From: Roseibium aggregatum IAM 12614
GTDB taxonomy: Bacteria > Pseudomonadota > Alphaproteobacteria > Rhizobiales > Stappiaceae
DNA: 64,000 nt
Reading direction: 5' to 3'
NCBI RefSeq assembly: GCF_000168975.1
Contig: NZ_AAUW01000005.1
Coordinates: 1 to 64,000, forward strand
Part shown: positions 53,112 through 62,065 of the stretch, in pieces
Numbering within the stretch: position 1 is the first letter of the stretch
How the letters are laid out: every line of letters starts with the position of its first letter
Notes under the pieces: generated by a model
Told to the model about the DNA's origin: nothing
Seen by the model: only the letters and a program-made list of their open reading frames with translations
Database searches by the model: none
Made by a program: the position numbers and the translations under genes

Positions 53112-54392
53112 TCAAGTCGTCGCCTGGAAAATTTTAGCGACAGTCGAAAACAGATAGTTTCTGTTCGTGTGGACATCTATCGGCTTATTGGGTCGGGTAT
53201 TGTCCCAGATGGGGGCGTTGTTGGGCAGACCGGGGCCGCGCTTCACCGAAACGAGGCCAAAGCCGTCATTGTCCCAATAGCCGTTGGGAAAACCCGGAGC
53301 GGGCGGGCCGCCCCACCAGGTGTAGATGTTGGGGGCTTCTGGCTGGTTCCAGAGTTCATCGCAATATTCGAAGTAATAGAGGCCGATACAAAGCGGGTGG
53401 GCAAAGGCCTGCGGCAGCATTTTCTGCACAACTTGCGCCGCCTTGCTGCAGGTCTGATCGTCTGCATAGATCGTCCCGGGGTCGTTCGGGTTCCGGTGGC
53501 TGGTGGCAGGCATGCCCCACTCGGTCAGGAGAACGGGTTTCATGGCCCGCGGCGGCAAGTTGCCATAGTCCTTGAAGATGCTCTCGAAGGTCTCTGTCTG
53601 GTAGGTGTTGACGCCCCAGAAGTCGATGCTCGGGCAGTTCTCCATATAAGAGGACGCCTTCAGGGGAATGTTGGGGTCGTCATGGGTGGCCATGCCAGCC
53701 AGCTTGCCTGGCGCTTCTTCTTTCACGATGGCAGCCATCTTCTCCACCTGACCCCACCAGAACTTGGCCAATTCCGGTTTGTTGTAGCAAACGTCGGCCC
53801 CGTCCTGCTCGTTCTGGATGGTAAACCCCACCACCGCCGGATGATCTGCAACGGATCTGACCGTCTCACGCAACACATTGGTCCAGTAATCGATCTCTGC
53901 CTGTGTGGCCCGGTCGTATTGGGTCTTCCAGAACATCGTGGCGGGCAGGGGAATTCCGACCAGTACGGACTTGCGCATCTTCGCTTCAGGTGGCGCAAAC
54001 TTGTCCCAGGCCAGATCCAGAAAGAACTGATGCGTGAAACAGTGGCCGCTGTCCCAGGGAACCGGAAAGCTCCCGTTTCCTTCCAGTTGCCGCGACAGCA
54101 TGCAGTAGACCCGAAGCGAATTATTGTAGAGGTGCCTGAAATTGGGAAAATCGCGCAAAAGCAAGGGCGACCAGCTTGAAATGAACGTGGTGCCTGCTTC
54201 GAATTCATCCCAATACCAGTCCCCCAGGGCGGGGGCATAGGAATTGGAGCCATTGATCGGGGCAGGGGAATAGCAGACCCCTTTCAGTTTGACTTTCTCG
54301 CTCTTGGGTGGCTGTCCCTCTTCCGAGAGTTCGCAATAAAGAGATGCGGTTCCATCGCTGTCGACGGAACATGTCCATTTGGTTTTTGTCAT
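53112..54392 (-). CDS. Clan GH-A-like glycoside hydrolase or transglycosidase
   Basis: 426 residues with a TIM-barrel glycosidase pattern. A probable acid/base glutamate follows strand 4 in VVGFTIQNEQDGAD, and a probable nucleophile is in KPVLLTEWGMPATSHRNPN, the spacing typical of clan GH-A. Other pieces: SIDFWGVNTYQTETFESIF, GLYYFEYCDELWNQPEAPNI and KGVCYSPAPINGSNSYAPAL. The latter is reminiscent of glucanosyltransferase-like proteins (GH72 and bacterial relatives). There is no signal peptide, odd for such an enzyme. No carbohydrate gene lies nearby. The ATG lacks a clear ribosome site, so the start is uncertain. Confidence 0.65.
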   Translation of the reverse strand: MTKTKWTCSVDSDGTASLYCELSEEGQPPKSEKVKLKGVCYSPAPINGSNSYAPALGDWYWDEFEAGTTFISSWSPLLLRDFPNFRHLYNNSLRVYCMLSRQLEGNGSFPVPWDSGHCFTHQFFLDLAWDKFAPPEAKMRKSVLVGIPLPATMFWKTQYDRATQAEIDYWTNVLRETVRSVADHPAVVGFTIQNEQDGADVCYNKPELAKFWWGQVEKMAAIVKEEAPGKLAGMATHDDPNIPLKASSYMENCPSIDFWGVNTYQTETFESIFKDYGNLPPRAMKPVLLTEWGMPATSHRNPNDPGTIYADDQTCSKAAQVVQKMLPQAFAHPLCIGLYYFEYCDELWNQPEAPNIYTWWGGPPAPGFPNGYWDNDGFGLVSVKRGPGLPNNAPIWDNTRPNKPIDVHTNRNYLFSTVAKIFQATT

Positions 54393-54586
54393 GATGGGGT
54401 GCCTGAAATAAAGGGTTTCGAATAATGCGCGGCGCTCAGAAAGCCTATACCTTTTCGTGTAATCTAGAAACGATACAATCCAAGGGTGATGAATGAAGCT
54501 TTAAACCGGTCGCCATCATTGTGGCGAATGCGGTTCGCAAGAGGCACTGCCAAGGGCATTCAGGACGGCGCAATTCGGGCAGCTCA

Positions 54587-54618
54587 TAAAAAATGCCGGC
54601 GCTTGTGGCGCCGGCATT
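54587..54618 (-). terminator. Terminator of the FAD-linked dehydrogenase gene
   Basis: Eleven-bp stem AATGCCGGCGC / GCGCCGGCATT with a 5-base loop; on the minus strand a T6 run follows. It lies 31 bases after the stop at 54649, a standard Rho-independent terminator. Confidence 0.85.
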
Positions 54619-54648
54619 GATTGTTTGCAGAGTTGAGCCGATGACAGT

Positions 54649-56061
54649 CTAGAGAATGCGGCCGCGGTTCAGCAGGCCTTTGGGATCGAACGCGTCCTTG
54701 ATTCGCTTCATGAGATCCAGTTCGATACCCTGCTTGACGTCCTTAAGGAGATCGCGCTTGAGACGGCCGATGCCGTGCTCCGCGGAGATGCTGCCGCCGA
54801 ATTCGTTGACGATGCCATGAACAATGGCATTCATTTCATCCCACTTTGCCAGGTACTCTTCCTTGTCGGCACCAACCGGCTGGCTGACATTGAAGTGGAT
54901 GTTGCCGTCGCCGATATGGCCGAACGGAACGGGCCGGCATCCCGGCACGAAAGCTTCAACCGCCGCCATGGCCTTGTCCAGAAAGTCGGGGATCGAGGCA
55001 ACGGGCACGGAAACGTCATGCTTGATCGATCCGCCTTCAGGCTTCTGCACTTCCGACATGCCGTGGCGGATATGCCAGAAATCCTGAACCTGGGTCAGGT
55101 TCTGCGCGAAGGCGGCATCTTCCACTAGGCCTGCTTCGAAGGCCTCGCCAAGAATGCTCTCCATCAGATCCCGGACAGGAAAGGCGTCCGAACCGCTGGA
55201 CAGCTCCATCATGACGTACCAGGCGTGCTCGCCTTCGAGCGGGTCTCGCGCCCCTTCAAGATGGCGAAGGCAGAATTCAACACCAACGCGTGGCATGATT
55301 TCGAAGCCGGTCAGAACCGGACCGGCCTGCGCCTTGGCAAGGGTGAACAGCTTGAGGGCAGCCTGCGGGTCCGGCAGGCCGACGAAGGCGGCTTCCTGCT
55401 TCTTGGGCCTGGGGAAAAGTTTGAGTGCCGCGGCGGTAATGATGCCAAGTGTTCCTTCGCCGCCGATAAATAATTGTTTCAAATCATAACCGGTATTGTC
55501 CTTGCGAAGGGTTCTCAGACCATTCCAGATCTCCCCAGTCGGCAGCACCACTTCGAGGCCCAGAACCAGATCGCGCGTGTTGCCATAGGCCAGCACGGCG
55601 GTGCCGCCGGCATTCGTGGAAATGTTGCCGCCGATCTGGCACGAGCCCTGTGCGCCAAGTGAAAGCGGGAACAACCGATCCACCTTTTCCGCTTCGTTCT
55701 GCAGTGTTTCCAGCACCACGCCAGCTTCGGCCGTGATGGTGAAGCCTGCCGGGTCGACCGCGCGGACCTTGTTCAGCCGGGACAGGGAAAGAACGATTTC
55801 GTCGCCGGTTTCCTGCGGAATCTGGCCCCCGACGAGACCGGTGTTGCCTCCTTGCGGGACGACCTTGAGATCGTTCTGATAGGCATAGGTCATGACAGCG
55901 CTGACCTCTTGCGTGCTGCCCGGGCGCAGCACCATGGGAGTGACGCCCTGATACAGGTCGCGCCATTCTGTGAGGTAGGGAGCCTGGTCGTCCGGACTGG
56001 TCAGAACATTGGCTTCGCCGATCATCTCGGCAAAGCGGTCGGCATGGGCAGTGCGCTCCAT
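54649..56061 (-). CDS. FAD-linked D-2-hydroxyacid dehydrogenase, GlcD/D2HGDH type
   Basis: VAO-fold flavoprotein of 470 residues. The FAD-binding domain shows KVVPQGGNTGLVGGQIPQ and GSCQIGGNISTNAGGTAVLA with YGNTRDLVLGLEVVLPTGE; the C-terminal oxidase domain shows FGHIGDGNIHFNVSQP and SAEHGIGRLKRDLL (metal and substrate site). Likely oxidises a D-2-hydroxyacid such as D-2-hydroxyglutarate or D-lactate in the cytoplasm, passing electrons to the respiratory chain. Single gene; divergent from fabI with 170 bases between starts. Confidence 0.88.
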   Translation of the reverse strand: MERTAHADRFAEMIGEANVLTSPDDQAPYLTEWRDLYQGVTPMVLRPGSTQEVSAVMTYAYQNDLKVVPQGGNTGLVGGQIPQETGDEIVLSLSRLNKVRAVDPAGFTITAEAGVVLETLQNEAEKVDRLFPLSLGAQGSCQIGGNISTNAGGTAVLAYGNTRDLVLGLEVVLPTGEIWNGLRTLRKDNTGYDLKQLFIGGEGTLGIITAAALKLFPRPKKQEAAFVGLPDPQAALKLFTLAKAQAGPVLTGFEIMPRVGVEFCLRHLEGARDPLEGEHAWYVMMELSSGSDAFPVRDLMESILGEAFEAGLVEDAAFAQNLTQVQDFWHIRHGMSEVQKPEGGSIKHDVSVPVASIPDFLDKAMAAVEAFVPGCRPVPFGHIGDGNIHFNVSQPVGADKEEYLAKWDEMNAIVHGIVNEFGGSISAEHGIGRLKRDLLKDVKQGIELDLMKRIKDAFDPKGLLNRGRIL

Positions 56062-56230
56062 GAGCGAGGTCCTCGTGAAGTTTGACGGTAAAATTCGGGC
56101 GCCAACATAGTGTCTGAGAGCGTCTGCGTCGACGGTTCATTCCGTCACCGTGTCTCTTGAAGGAACAGACCCCTTGTGCCATAGGAAGCCAGCCCGCTGG
56201 GGTGGTATTGGAATTCTTTCGGAGACGACT

Positions 56231-57049
56231 ATGGCGGAAACGCGCGGACTGATGAATGGCAAACGCGGCCTGATCATGGGTGTGGCAAACAACAAGTCAA
56301 TTGCCTGGGGCATTGCCAAAGCACTGGCCGACGCGGGAGCAGAACTGGCTCTTACCTATCAGGGCGACGCGTTGAAGAAGCGCGTCGAACCTTTGGCTGA
56401 CCAGTTGGGCGCCATCGTTGTTGGCCATTGCGACGTGACCGATGGCGCCTCCATCGATGCCGTCTTCAAGGCGCTGGAAGACAAATGGGGCAAGATCGAC
56501 TTTCTCGTCCACGCGGTTGCCTTCTCCGACAAATCCGAACTGACCGGCCGTTTCGTCGATACGTCTTCCGACAACTTTGCCCGCACCATGGATATCTCCT
56601 GCTATTCGCTGACCGCTGTCACTCAGCGTGCAGAGAAGCTGATGTCCAATGGCGGTTCCATCCTGACGCTGACCTATTACGGCGCCGAAAAGGTGATGCC
56701 GCATTATAATGTCATGGGCGTTGCCAAGGCTGCACTGGAAACCAGCGTGAAGTATCTGGCGATGGATCTCGGCCCCCAGAACATTCGCGTCAACGCGATT
56801 TCCGCCGGTCCGATCAAGACGCTTGCCGCCTCCGGTATCGGCGACTTCCGCTACATTCTGAAGTGGAACGAATACAACTCGCCCCTGCGCCGCACGGTGA
56901 CGATCGAGGAAGTTGGCGACAGTGCCCTGTTCCTGCTGTCCGACCTTGGTCGCGGTGTGACCGGCGAGATCCAGCACGTCGACTGTGGCTACAACATCGT
57001 CGGAATGAAGGCGGTAGACGCCCCGGATATTTCCGTCGTCAAGGATTGA
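56231..57049 (+). CDS. fabI: Enoyl-ACP reductase FabI
   Basis: Last reductive step of each fatty-acid elongation cycle, NADH-dependent. 272 residues from ATG 56231 with GGAGACG upstream; the open frame starts earlier, but those codons are the leader. Motifs: RGLIMGVANNKSIAWGIAKA (atypical SDR cofactor loop), catalytic YYGAEKVMPHYNVMGVAKAA (Y-x6-K pair) and RVNAISAGPIKTLAASGI. A terminator follows at 57059. The usual triclosan target in this group. Confidence 0.95.
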   Translation: MAETRGLMNGKRGLIMGVANNKSIAWGIAKALADAGAELALTYQGDALKKRVEPLADQLGAIVVGHCDVTDGASIDAVFKALEDKWGKIDFLVHAVAFSDKSELTGRFVDTSSDNFARTMDISCYSLTAVTQRAEKLMSNGGSILTLTYYGAEKVMPHYNVMGVAKAALETSVKYLAMDLGPQNIRVNAISAGPIKTLAASGIGDFRYILKWNEYNSPLRRTVTIEEVGDSALFLLSDLGRGVTGEIQHVDCGYNIVGMKAVDAPDISVVKD

Positions 57050-57058
57050 CCGTTTCGG

Positions 57059-57085
57059 ATGGCCGGTTTCAAACCGGCCATTTTC
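57059..57085 (+). terminator. Terminator of fabI
   Basis: Stem ATGGCCGGTTT / AAACCGGCCAT around a single C, followed by TTTTCAT. Ten bases after the fabI stop; strong Rho-independent terminator. Confidence 0.85.
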
Positions 57086-57136
57086 ATATTGAATGAGCCC
57101 GTTTGTCAGGGCTGACCCCGTTTTCCGGAAACTGAC

Positions 57137-57781
57137 ATGACATCTGTGCTGAGTGCCCCGAAATCCGGCCTGCTGCCCAAGCTGCACGATCCGGAGTTCC
57201 TGGTCTTCGTCCGCCATGGACAAACGGACTGGAATTTCGAAGGGCGCATGCAGGGCCAGAAGGATATTCCGCTCAATGAGACCGGACGCGGCCAGGCCAG
57301 TGGCAATGGCGAGAGACTGAAGGCGTTTCTGGAGCGCGAGGCGATCGATCCGGCAGGGCTGGATTTTGTTGCCTCACCGCTTCACCGCACACGATCCACC
57401 ATGGAACTGCTGCGCCAGTCCATGGGGCTGCCGGTTGAGGCCTACCGCCTTGAGGATCAGCTCAAGGAGATTACCTTCGGCGACTGGGAAGGCTTCACGC
57501 TGGAAGAACTCGCCGATGAGGAACAGGATCTGATTCTGCACCGCCGGGCCGACAAATGGGGCTTCGTTCCCCCTGGCGGCGAAAGCTACAAGATGCTGAC
57601 GGAGCGGATCAGCCGCTGGCTGGTGACCGTCGACCGGCCGTCTGTCGTCGTGTCCCATGGCGGTGTCTTCCGTGTTCTGCGCGGTTTGCTGGAAGGGCTG
57701 GGCACCGATGTGGTGCCCAAGCTGGATGTGCCGCAGGACAAGGTCTTTGTCTGGCGTGATGGCACGTTCGAGGTTGTCTGA
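57137..57781 (+). CDS. Histidine phosphatase family protein
   Basis: 214 residues of the phosphoglycerate-mutase-like superfamily. The phosphohistidine motif is FLVFVRHGQTDWN-like (LVFVRHGQTDWNFEGRMQGQ); the second histidine is in VVVSHGGVFRVLRG, and FGDWEGFTLEEL matches cofactor-independent phosphatases such as CobC/GpmB relatives. Substrate unknown. GGAAACTGAC precedes the ATG. A hairpin at 57896 may end the message. Confidence 0.88.
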   Translation: MTSVLSAPKSGLLPKLHDPEFLVFVRHGQTDWNFEGRMQGQKDIPLNETGRGQASGNGERLKAFLEREAIDPAGLDFVASPLHRTRSTMELLRQSMGLPVEAYRLEDQLKEITFGDWEGFTLEELADEEQDLILHRRADKWGFVPPGGESYKMLTERISRWLVTVDRPSVVVSHGGVFRVLRGLLEGLGTDVVPKLDVPQDKVFVWRDGTFEVV

Positions 57782-57802
57782 AGCACCGGCATGCAAGCAT
57801 TG

Positions 57803-57820
57803 ATCTGCTGATCAGCAGAT
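57803..57820. repeat. Perfect 18-base palindrome
   Basis: ATCTGCTGATCAGCAGAT reads identically on both strands, 22 bases after the histidine phosphatase stop. Without an unpaired loop it is more like a protein-binding dyad than a terminator. Confidence 0.6.
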
Positions 57821-57895
57821 ACCCTGGGCAAACGGGTAAATCTTAGATTTTGCAACAACGCTGTTGGCAGCGCGCCCCGTGATTTCCGCCTAATC

Positions 57896-57924
57896 CCTGA
57901 GCACCGCGCGCTCGGGCGATTTTG
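57896..57924 (+). terminator. Probable terminator after the histidine phosphatase gene
   Basis: Seven-bp stem CCTGAGC / GCTCGGG (one G-T pair), loop ACCGCGC, then CGATTTTGTT. About 115 bases past the stop. Moderate quality. Confidence 0.5.
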
Positions 57925-58305
57925 TTGAAGACAGACCAAGCGGTTTGTCTTGAGATGTGCGACAAGCTGATCTTGCTGTTCGCATCGGCAGGCGTTTCAT
58001 AGCGGGTCCGGTTCCCGCCCCACGGGGTCTGCCTCTGTTCGTTTAGCTGATAATGATCATAGGAAAGTGTCAGAAGGTCTGATCGAAAGCTGTTCTTGAG
58101 TACGTCATTTCGTCTTCATTTATGGGTCCGCACCCTAAGGAAGGTGGTTTTCTCCTGTCACGATCGGCATTGCAAAAAAGACAAGGTATCTCAGCGGCAA
58201 TTTCTGTGTCGGGCATATCCTGCGCTGGTGATCGGTCGAGGTGAATGAAACGTAAAAGACGACAGCTAATGCGAGGGAGCCCGGAGAAAATCTAGGTCAG
58301 GTGCC

Positions 58306-59490
58306 GTGTCCGCCAATGAATTTTACAGCGAGCTGCCAAGCTTTTCAGATTTCAGTACGGTCGGGGATCTCGCCGATTACCGACCCGTGCCGGACGACTG
58401 GTACGTTCTTGCCGCAGATATTGTCCGCTCCAGCGATGCAGTTGCACAGGGCCGGTACAAGGAAGTCAACATGGTTGGCGCCGCGGCAATCGCGGCAGTC
58501 CTGAACCGGATCGGCAGTGACCGGGTTCCTTTTGTTTTCGGGGGGGACGGCGCGATGCTGCTCGTGCCCAAACACGATGTCGAGGCTGCCTGTGACGCGC
58601 TTGCAGGTGTTGTCGGTCTTGCGCGTCAGGTCATGGAGCTGGAGTTGCGTGCAGCGGCTATCCCGGTATCGCATCTGAGGGTGCTGGGCGGCGATGTCCG
58701 TGTGCGCAAATACCGCCTCAGTCCTGGCAATCACCTTGCCATGATCCTGGGGGACGGGCTGGCCATCGCCGATCGCATCCTGAAAGATCAGGAGAAATCC
58801 CGCCCATTTGCGATCTCAATCCCCGATGCTGCCTTGCCGCCGCTTGACGGGCTGTCTTGCCGTTGGGAGCCGCTTCCTTCGCAAAATGGCCACATCGTGT
58901 CCCTGATCGTCAAACCGTCCGGACGCATTCCCATGCAAGATATCCTGCGGGGGCTGGCTGATAAGCTCGGCTACGACCCTTCGACGGATGACAGCCGGGC
59001 GAGGCTTGCGGACAAATCGCGCCTGCGTTTTCGCTTTCCCCCAACCGGCACGCGCCATGAAGTGCGGCTCGGGTCTCCGGGCAGGCACTTTCGCGGACGG
59101 GCGAAGGCGTTGCTGGAAGCGGTTGTCTTCATGATCAGCTATCATACGGGCTGGCGCATCGGCCCCTTCGATCCGAAGCGTTATTTTCCGGAGCTTGGCC
59201 TGAACACGGACCATCGGAAGGTCGGCGACAGCCTGCAGCTTGTTCTGGATATGACACCCGAACAGCTTGGAAGGGTCGAAGAGTACCTCAAAGCCGGCTA
59301 TGCAGCCGGCGATCTTGTGTACGGGCTTCACGTTTCCGCGTCAGCGCTGATGACCTGCTTCGTGGAGGACATCAGCAACAGCCGGCATATTCACTTTGTT
59401 GACGGCGCCGACGGCGGATTTTCCTTTGCAGCAGCCGAATTCAAGAAGCGGCAGGCGGAGATGACTGCGAAAGCGGCCGGTCAGGCCTGA
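58306..59490 (+). CDS. DUF3095 protein
   Basis: 394 residues from a GTG at 58306. The N-terminal half resembles class III nucleotide cyclase folds in motif style: YVLAADIVRSSDAVAQGRYK (metal-binding-like D in an ADI strand) and VPFVFGGDGAMLLVP (GGDGA). The C-terminal 200 residues are the DUF3095 conserved part (FAAAEFKKRQAEM at the end). Function is undescribed as far as I know. It converges on and overlaps the GGDEF/EAL gene by 10 bases at the 3' ends, next to a cyclic-di-GMP enzyme, which is suggestive only. Confidence 0.78.
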   Translation: MSANEFYSELPSFSDFSTVGDLADYRPVPDDWYVLAADIVRSSDAVAQGRYKEVNMVGAAAIAAVLNRIGSDRVPFVFGGDGAMLLVPKHDVEAACDALAGVVGLARQVMELELRAAAIPVSHLRVLGGDVRVRKYRLSPGNHLAMILGDGLAIADRILKDQEKSRPFAISIPDAALPPLDGLSCRWEPLPSQNGHIVSLIVKPSGRIPMQDILRGLADKLGYDPSTDDSRARLADKSRLRFRFPPTGTRHEVRLGSPGRHFRGRAKALLEAVVFMISYHTGWRIGPFDPKRYFPELGLNTDHRKVGDSLQLVLDMTPEQLGRVEEYLKAGYAAGDLVYGLHVSASALMTCFVEDISNSRHIHFVDGADGGFSFAAAEFKKRQAEMTAKAAGQA

Positions 59491-61754
59491 CCGCGCAGCG
59501 GGCCGTACCCTTCGAGCGCAGGCACCTTGGGTTTGAAATTCTGTTTCAGGATCATCGTCGCCAGCTCGGCATCAGGGACGGCCTGCGAAATCAGGAACCC
59601 CTGGATGACATCGCAGCCGTGGCGTTTCAGCCAGTCCCGCTCGCCCGCGGTTTCCACGCCTTCGGCCAGCACGCTGATGTCGAGGCTCTTGGCAAGGTTG
59701 ATCAGTGCGCTGGTGAACTTCTGCAGAGCCGGATCGGTATCAACCCCGGAAATGAAGCTGCGGTCGATCTTGACCCGATCGACGTTGAGATCGCGCAGGC
59801 TGGAAATACTGGAATGGCCTGTTCCAAAGTCATCCAGCTCGATGAAAAAACCAAGTTCGGACAGCCGCGCGATATTCTGCCTGATCGGAGTGGCCGTGAC
59901 TTCATCGATCATCACGGCTTCCAGGATTTCAAGGTTTATGTGAGCCGGTTTCAGGCCAAGCTCGATTACTTGCTTGTGGAGCACGTCCACGGCCTTGGTG
60001 CTGGTCAGGAGACTGGCGGTAACGTTGAGGCCCAGATGCATGGCGGACCGTGTCTTGCCGCTGAGACTTGCGGCGAAGTTCAGCGCATGGCTGCGTACCG
60101 CGTCCTCGATGTCCTCCATATACCCGGCTTCCATGGCGGCCGGCAGGAAGGCGCCGGGATAGCGGATGGTGTCGTCGTCTATCCAACGGGCCAGGGCTTC
60201 GGCGCCCACCACTTCGCCCGTGTGAATATTCACCTGAGGCTGGAACCAGGCGACGATATTTCCCCCCTTGAGGGCATTCTGCAGCTCCTTGGCAATCTGA
60301 TCGCTTTCCTCGAAGGCGGTGCGCATCGCCGGGGTGAACCGGCCGAACTTGCGCGGCCCCTTCTGCTTTGCGGCCCGGAGCGCCAGGGCCGCGTCGGTCA
60401 GAATGTGATCGGAGATCTGGTCGCCCGGACTGCTGATGAAAATGCCTGCATTGGCCTCGATCGCCGATCTGTTGTTGCCGATGATCCGATCCGTTGAGAT
60501 TTCCTGAAGCAAGGTGAAGGCAAGTTGCTCAAATTGTGCCGCCTTTTTGAGGCGCGGACGAAAAAGCAGGAACTCCGTCCCGCCTGTCCTGCACAGAAAG
60601 TCATCCGGCTCGGCGTGCTGGTTCAACTGCTCGGCGACCTGCCGAAGTAGGGAATCGCCATTATGATCGCCAAACCGGTCGTTCACCTTCTTGAATTCCC
60701 GAAGGTCGATCAGGATAGCGCCGGTCCGCAGTCCGGGCTCTGCCGGAGGCAGGTTCCGGATGGTGTTCAACAGGGCGCGCCTGTTCGGAAGGCCGGTCAG
60801 GGGATCGTGAAAGCCGAGGTTTTCGAATTCCTGCTGCGTCTTGTCGGCAAGCGCGCGCGACAGGGCGATGGCTATGGCAAAGGCCGCGACGATCACCAGT
60901 CCACCGACGAGCCCGGCAAGGGAGACGGCAAAGAGCGTTTCGGATCGTTGCCGCTGCAGGTCCATCAAGAGATAGTCGACCGTGGATTGCCACAAGGCAA
61001 ACGTGGCATTTACCAGCGCCGGCTGCATGTTCACCACCGGCCGGGTCATGACGTCCCCGCCCTTTTCGGCGGTGATCGTCGAAGACAGCATTTTTGACCC
61101 GGCGTTCTGGAAGGCAACGTTTGTTTTCCGGAAAACGCCGGCCTGCTTCTTCAACAGCTCGGCTTGTGCGCCGGTCAGGTCGTGGAAGTATTCCATGGTA
61201 TCGCGCGAGGCACCGTCGGCCGCAATCTTGTACTGACCGCCCTGGACCGGGATCACCATCTTGTCCCAGACATTTATTTCGCCCCAGGTGGAGATATTCT
61301 TGGCGTTGTTCGCCATGATCGCAGATTGAATCACCACGGTTGGCAAGGTGTCGGTAATGAGCTGCGGAAGCTTCGCGGTTTCGAAGGAGGAGGCTGAACT
61401 CAACCTGGTGATCTGGGAGATTTTAGAGGCAAGGATTTGAGCCTGACGAAGCGCGAGGGGAATGCTGCGCTCTTCCAGCAGGGTGTCGAGCGATAGCACA
61501 AGGTCCGCAGATCGCTCACTCCCGCCCAGCTCTTCCAGGCGCTCGCGCAGGTGGTCCGGTGTGCTGCTGATCTTTCCGGTGAGGGCTTTTTCCTGCAGCA
61601 GCGGTCCCAGCGCTTCAATCAGGTGAAGACCGGCGAGGCTGTTGTCGATCGAGTTGACCTTGTCGAACTTGTTATGAAACCAGAGCGAGGCAAACACCAG
61701 GCTGGGTGCCAGCAGGAATACGATCAGTCCAGTTAGCCAGCCCCTGATCCGCAA
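59481..61754 (-). CDS. GGDEF/EAL membrane protein, probable cyclic-di-GMP phosphodiesterase
   Basis: 757 residues from a TTG start at 61754 (AAGAGGC upstream). Two membrane helices (about 7-27 and 272-295) enclose a 240-residue periplasmic helical sensor, possibly NIT-like. The GGDEF domain is degenerate: GGTEF instead of GGDEF and DLREFKKVND, so cyclase activity is unlikely; it may bind GTP. The EAL domain looks active: VGAEALARW, NLEILEAVMIDE, IELDDFGTGHSSI, VDRVKIDRSFI and EGVET. It should hydrolyse cyclic-di-GMP. Overlaps the DUF3095 gene by 10 bases tail to tail. Confidence 0.9.
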   Translation of the reverse strand: MRIRGWLTGLIVFLLAPSLVFASLWFHNKFDKVNSIDNSLAGLHLIEALGPLLQEKALTGKISSTPDHLRERLEELGGSERSADLVLSLDTLLEERSIPLALRQAQILASKISQITRLSSASSFETAKLPQLITDTLPTVVIQSAIMANNAKNISTWGEINVWDKMVIPVQGGQYKIAADGASRDTMEYFHDLTGAQAELLKKQAGVFRKTNVAFQNAGSKMLSSTITAEKGGDVMTRPVVNMQPALVNATFALWQSTVDYLLMDLQRQRSETLFAVSLAGLVGGLVIVAAFAIAIALSRALADKTQQEFENLGFHDPLTGLPNRRALLNTIRNLPPAEPGLRTGAILIDLREFKKVNDRFGDHNGDSLLRQVAEQLNQHAEPDDFLCRTGGTEFLLFRPRLKKAAQFEQLAFTLLQEISTDRIIGNNRSAIEANAGIFISSPGDQISDHILTDAALALRAAKQKGPRKFGRFTPAMRTAFEESDQIAKELQNALKGGNIVAWFQPQVNIHTGEVVGAEALARWIDDDTIRYPGAFLPAAMEAGYMEDIEDAVRSHALNFAASLSGKTRSAMHLGLNVTASLLTSTKAVDVLHKQVIELGLKPAHINLEILEAVMIDEVTATPIRQNIARLSELGFFIELDDFGTGHSSISSLRDLNVDRVKIDRSFISGVDTDPALQKFTSALINLAKSLDISVLAEGVETAGERDWLKRHGCDVIQGFLISQAVPDAELATMILKQNFKPKVPALEGYGPLRGQA

Positions 61755-62065
61755 CGGTTTGCCTCTTGGTTATTATTCGTTCGCAACGTGTAATAAAGGT
61801 AGAGGTTTAAGGATTGGCAAATCCAGGGTCGAATTTCGGCGAACCATTCGCGAATTTTCCCATGTCGAACAAGCAGAGCTTGTGAAACCCGTTCCGATGG
61901 CCGCAGCATCCATTCGAAATCTACTTGTTTTCAATTTTGGGAAGTCCGATGAGCGCATGTGCCTGTCAAAAAAATCCCTATTCCCGGCTGTGGGCTTGAG
62001 CTTGCGGGCGTGATGGCGTATCGCTCGGCGCCTGAACCTTCATTTGCAAACCTCGGTCACCGTTC

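Larger units (their letters stand above)
57782..58305. other. 524-base gene-free region before the DUF3095 gene
   Basis: Contains a perfect 18-base palindrome (ATCTGCTGATCAGCAGAT, 57803-57820), the hairpin at 57896-57924 and a Fur-like but short TGATAATGATCAT stretch (58048-58060). No frame has coding character. It should hold the promoter of the GTG-started gene at 58306. Confidence 0.5.

Noticed and set aside
58048-58060. Fur or Irr box (TGATAATGATCAT)
   Set aside because: Too short and not a full 19-base dyad; the downstream DUF3095 gene has no iron link.
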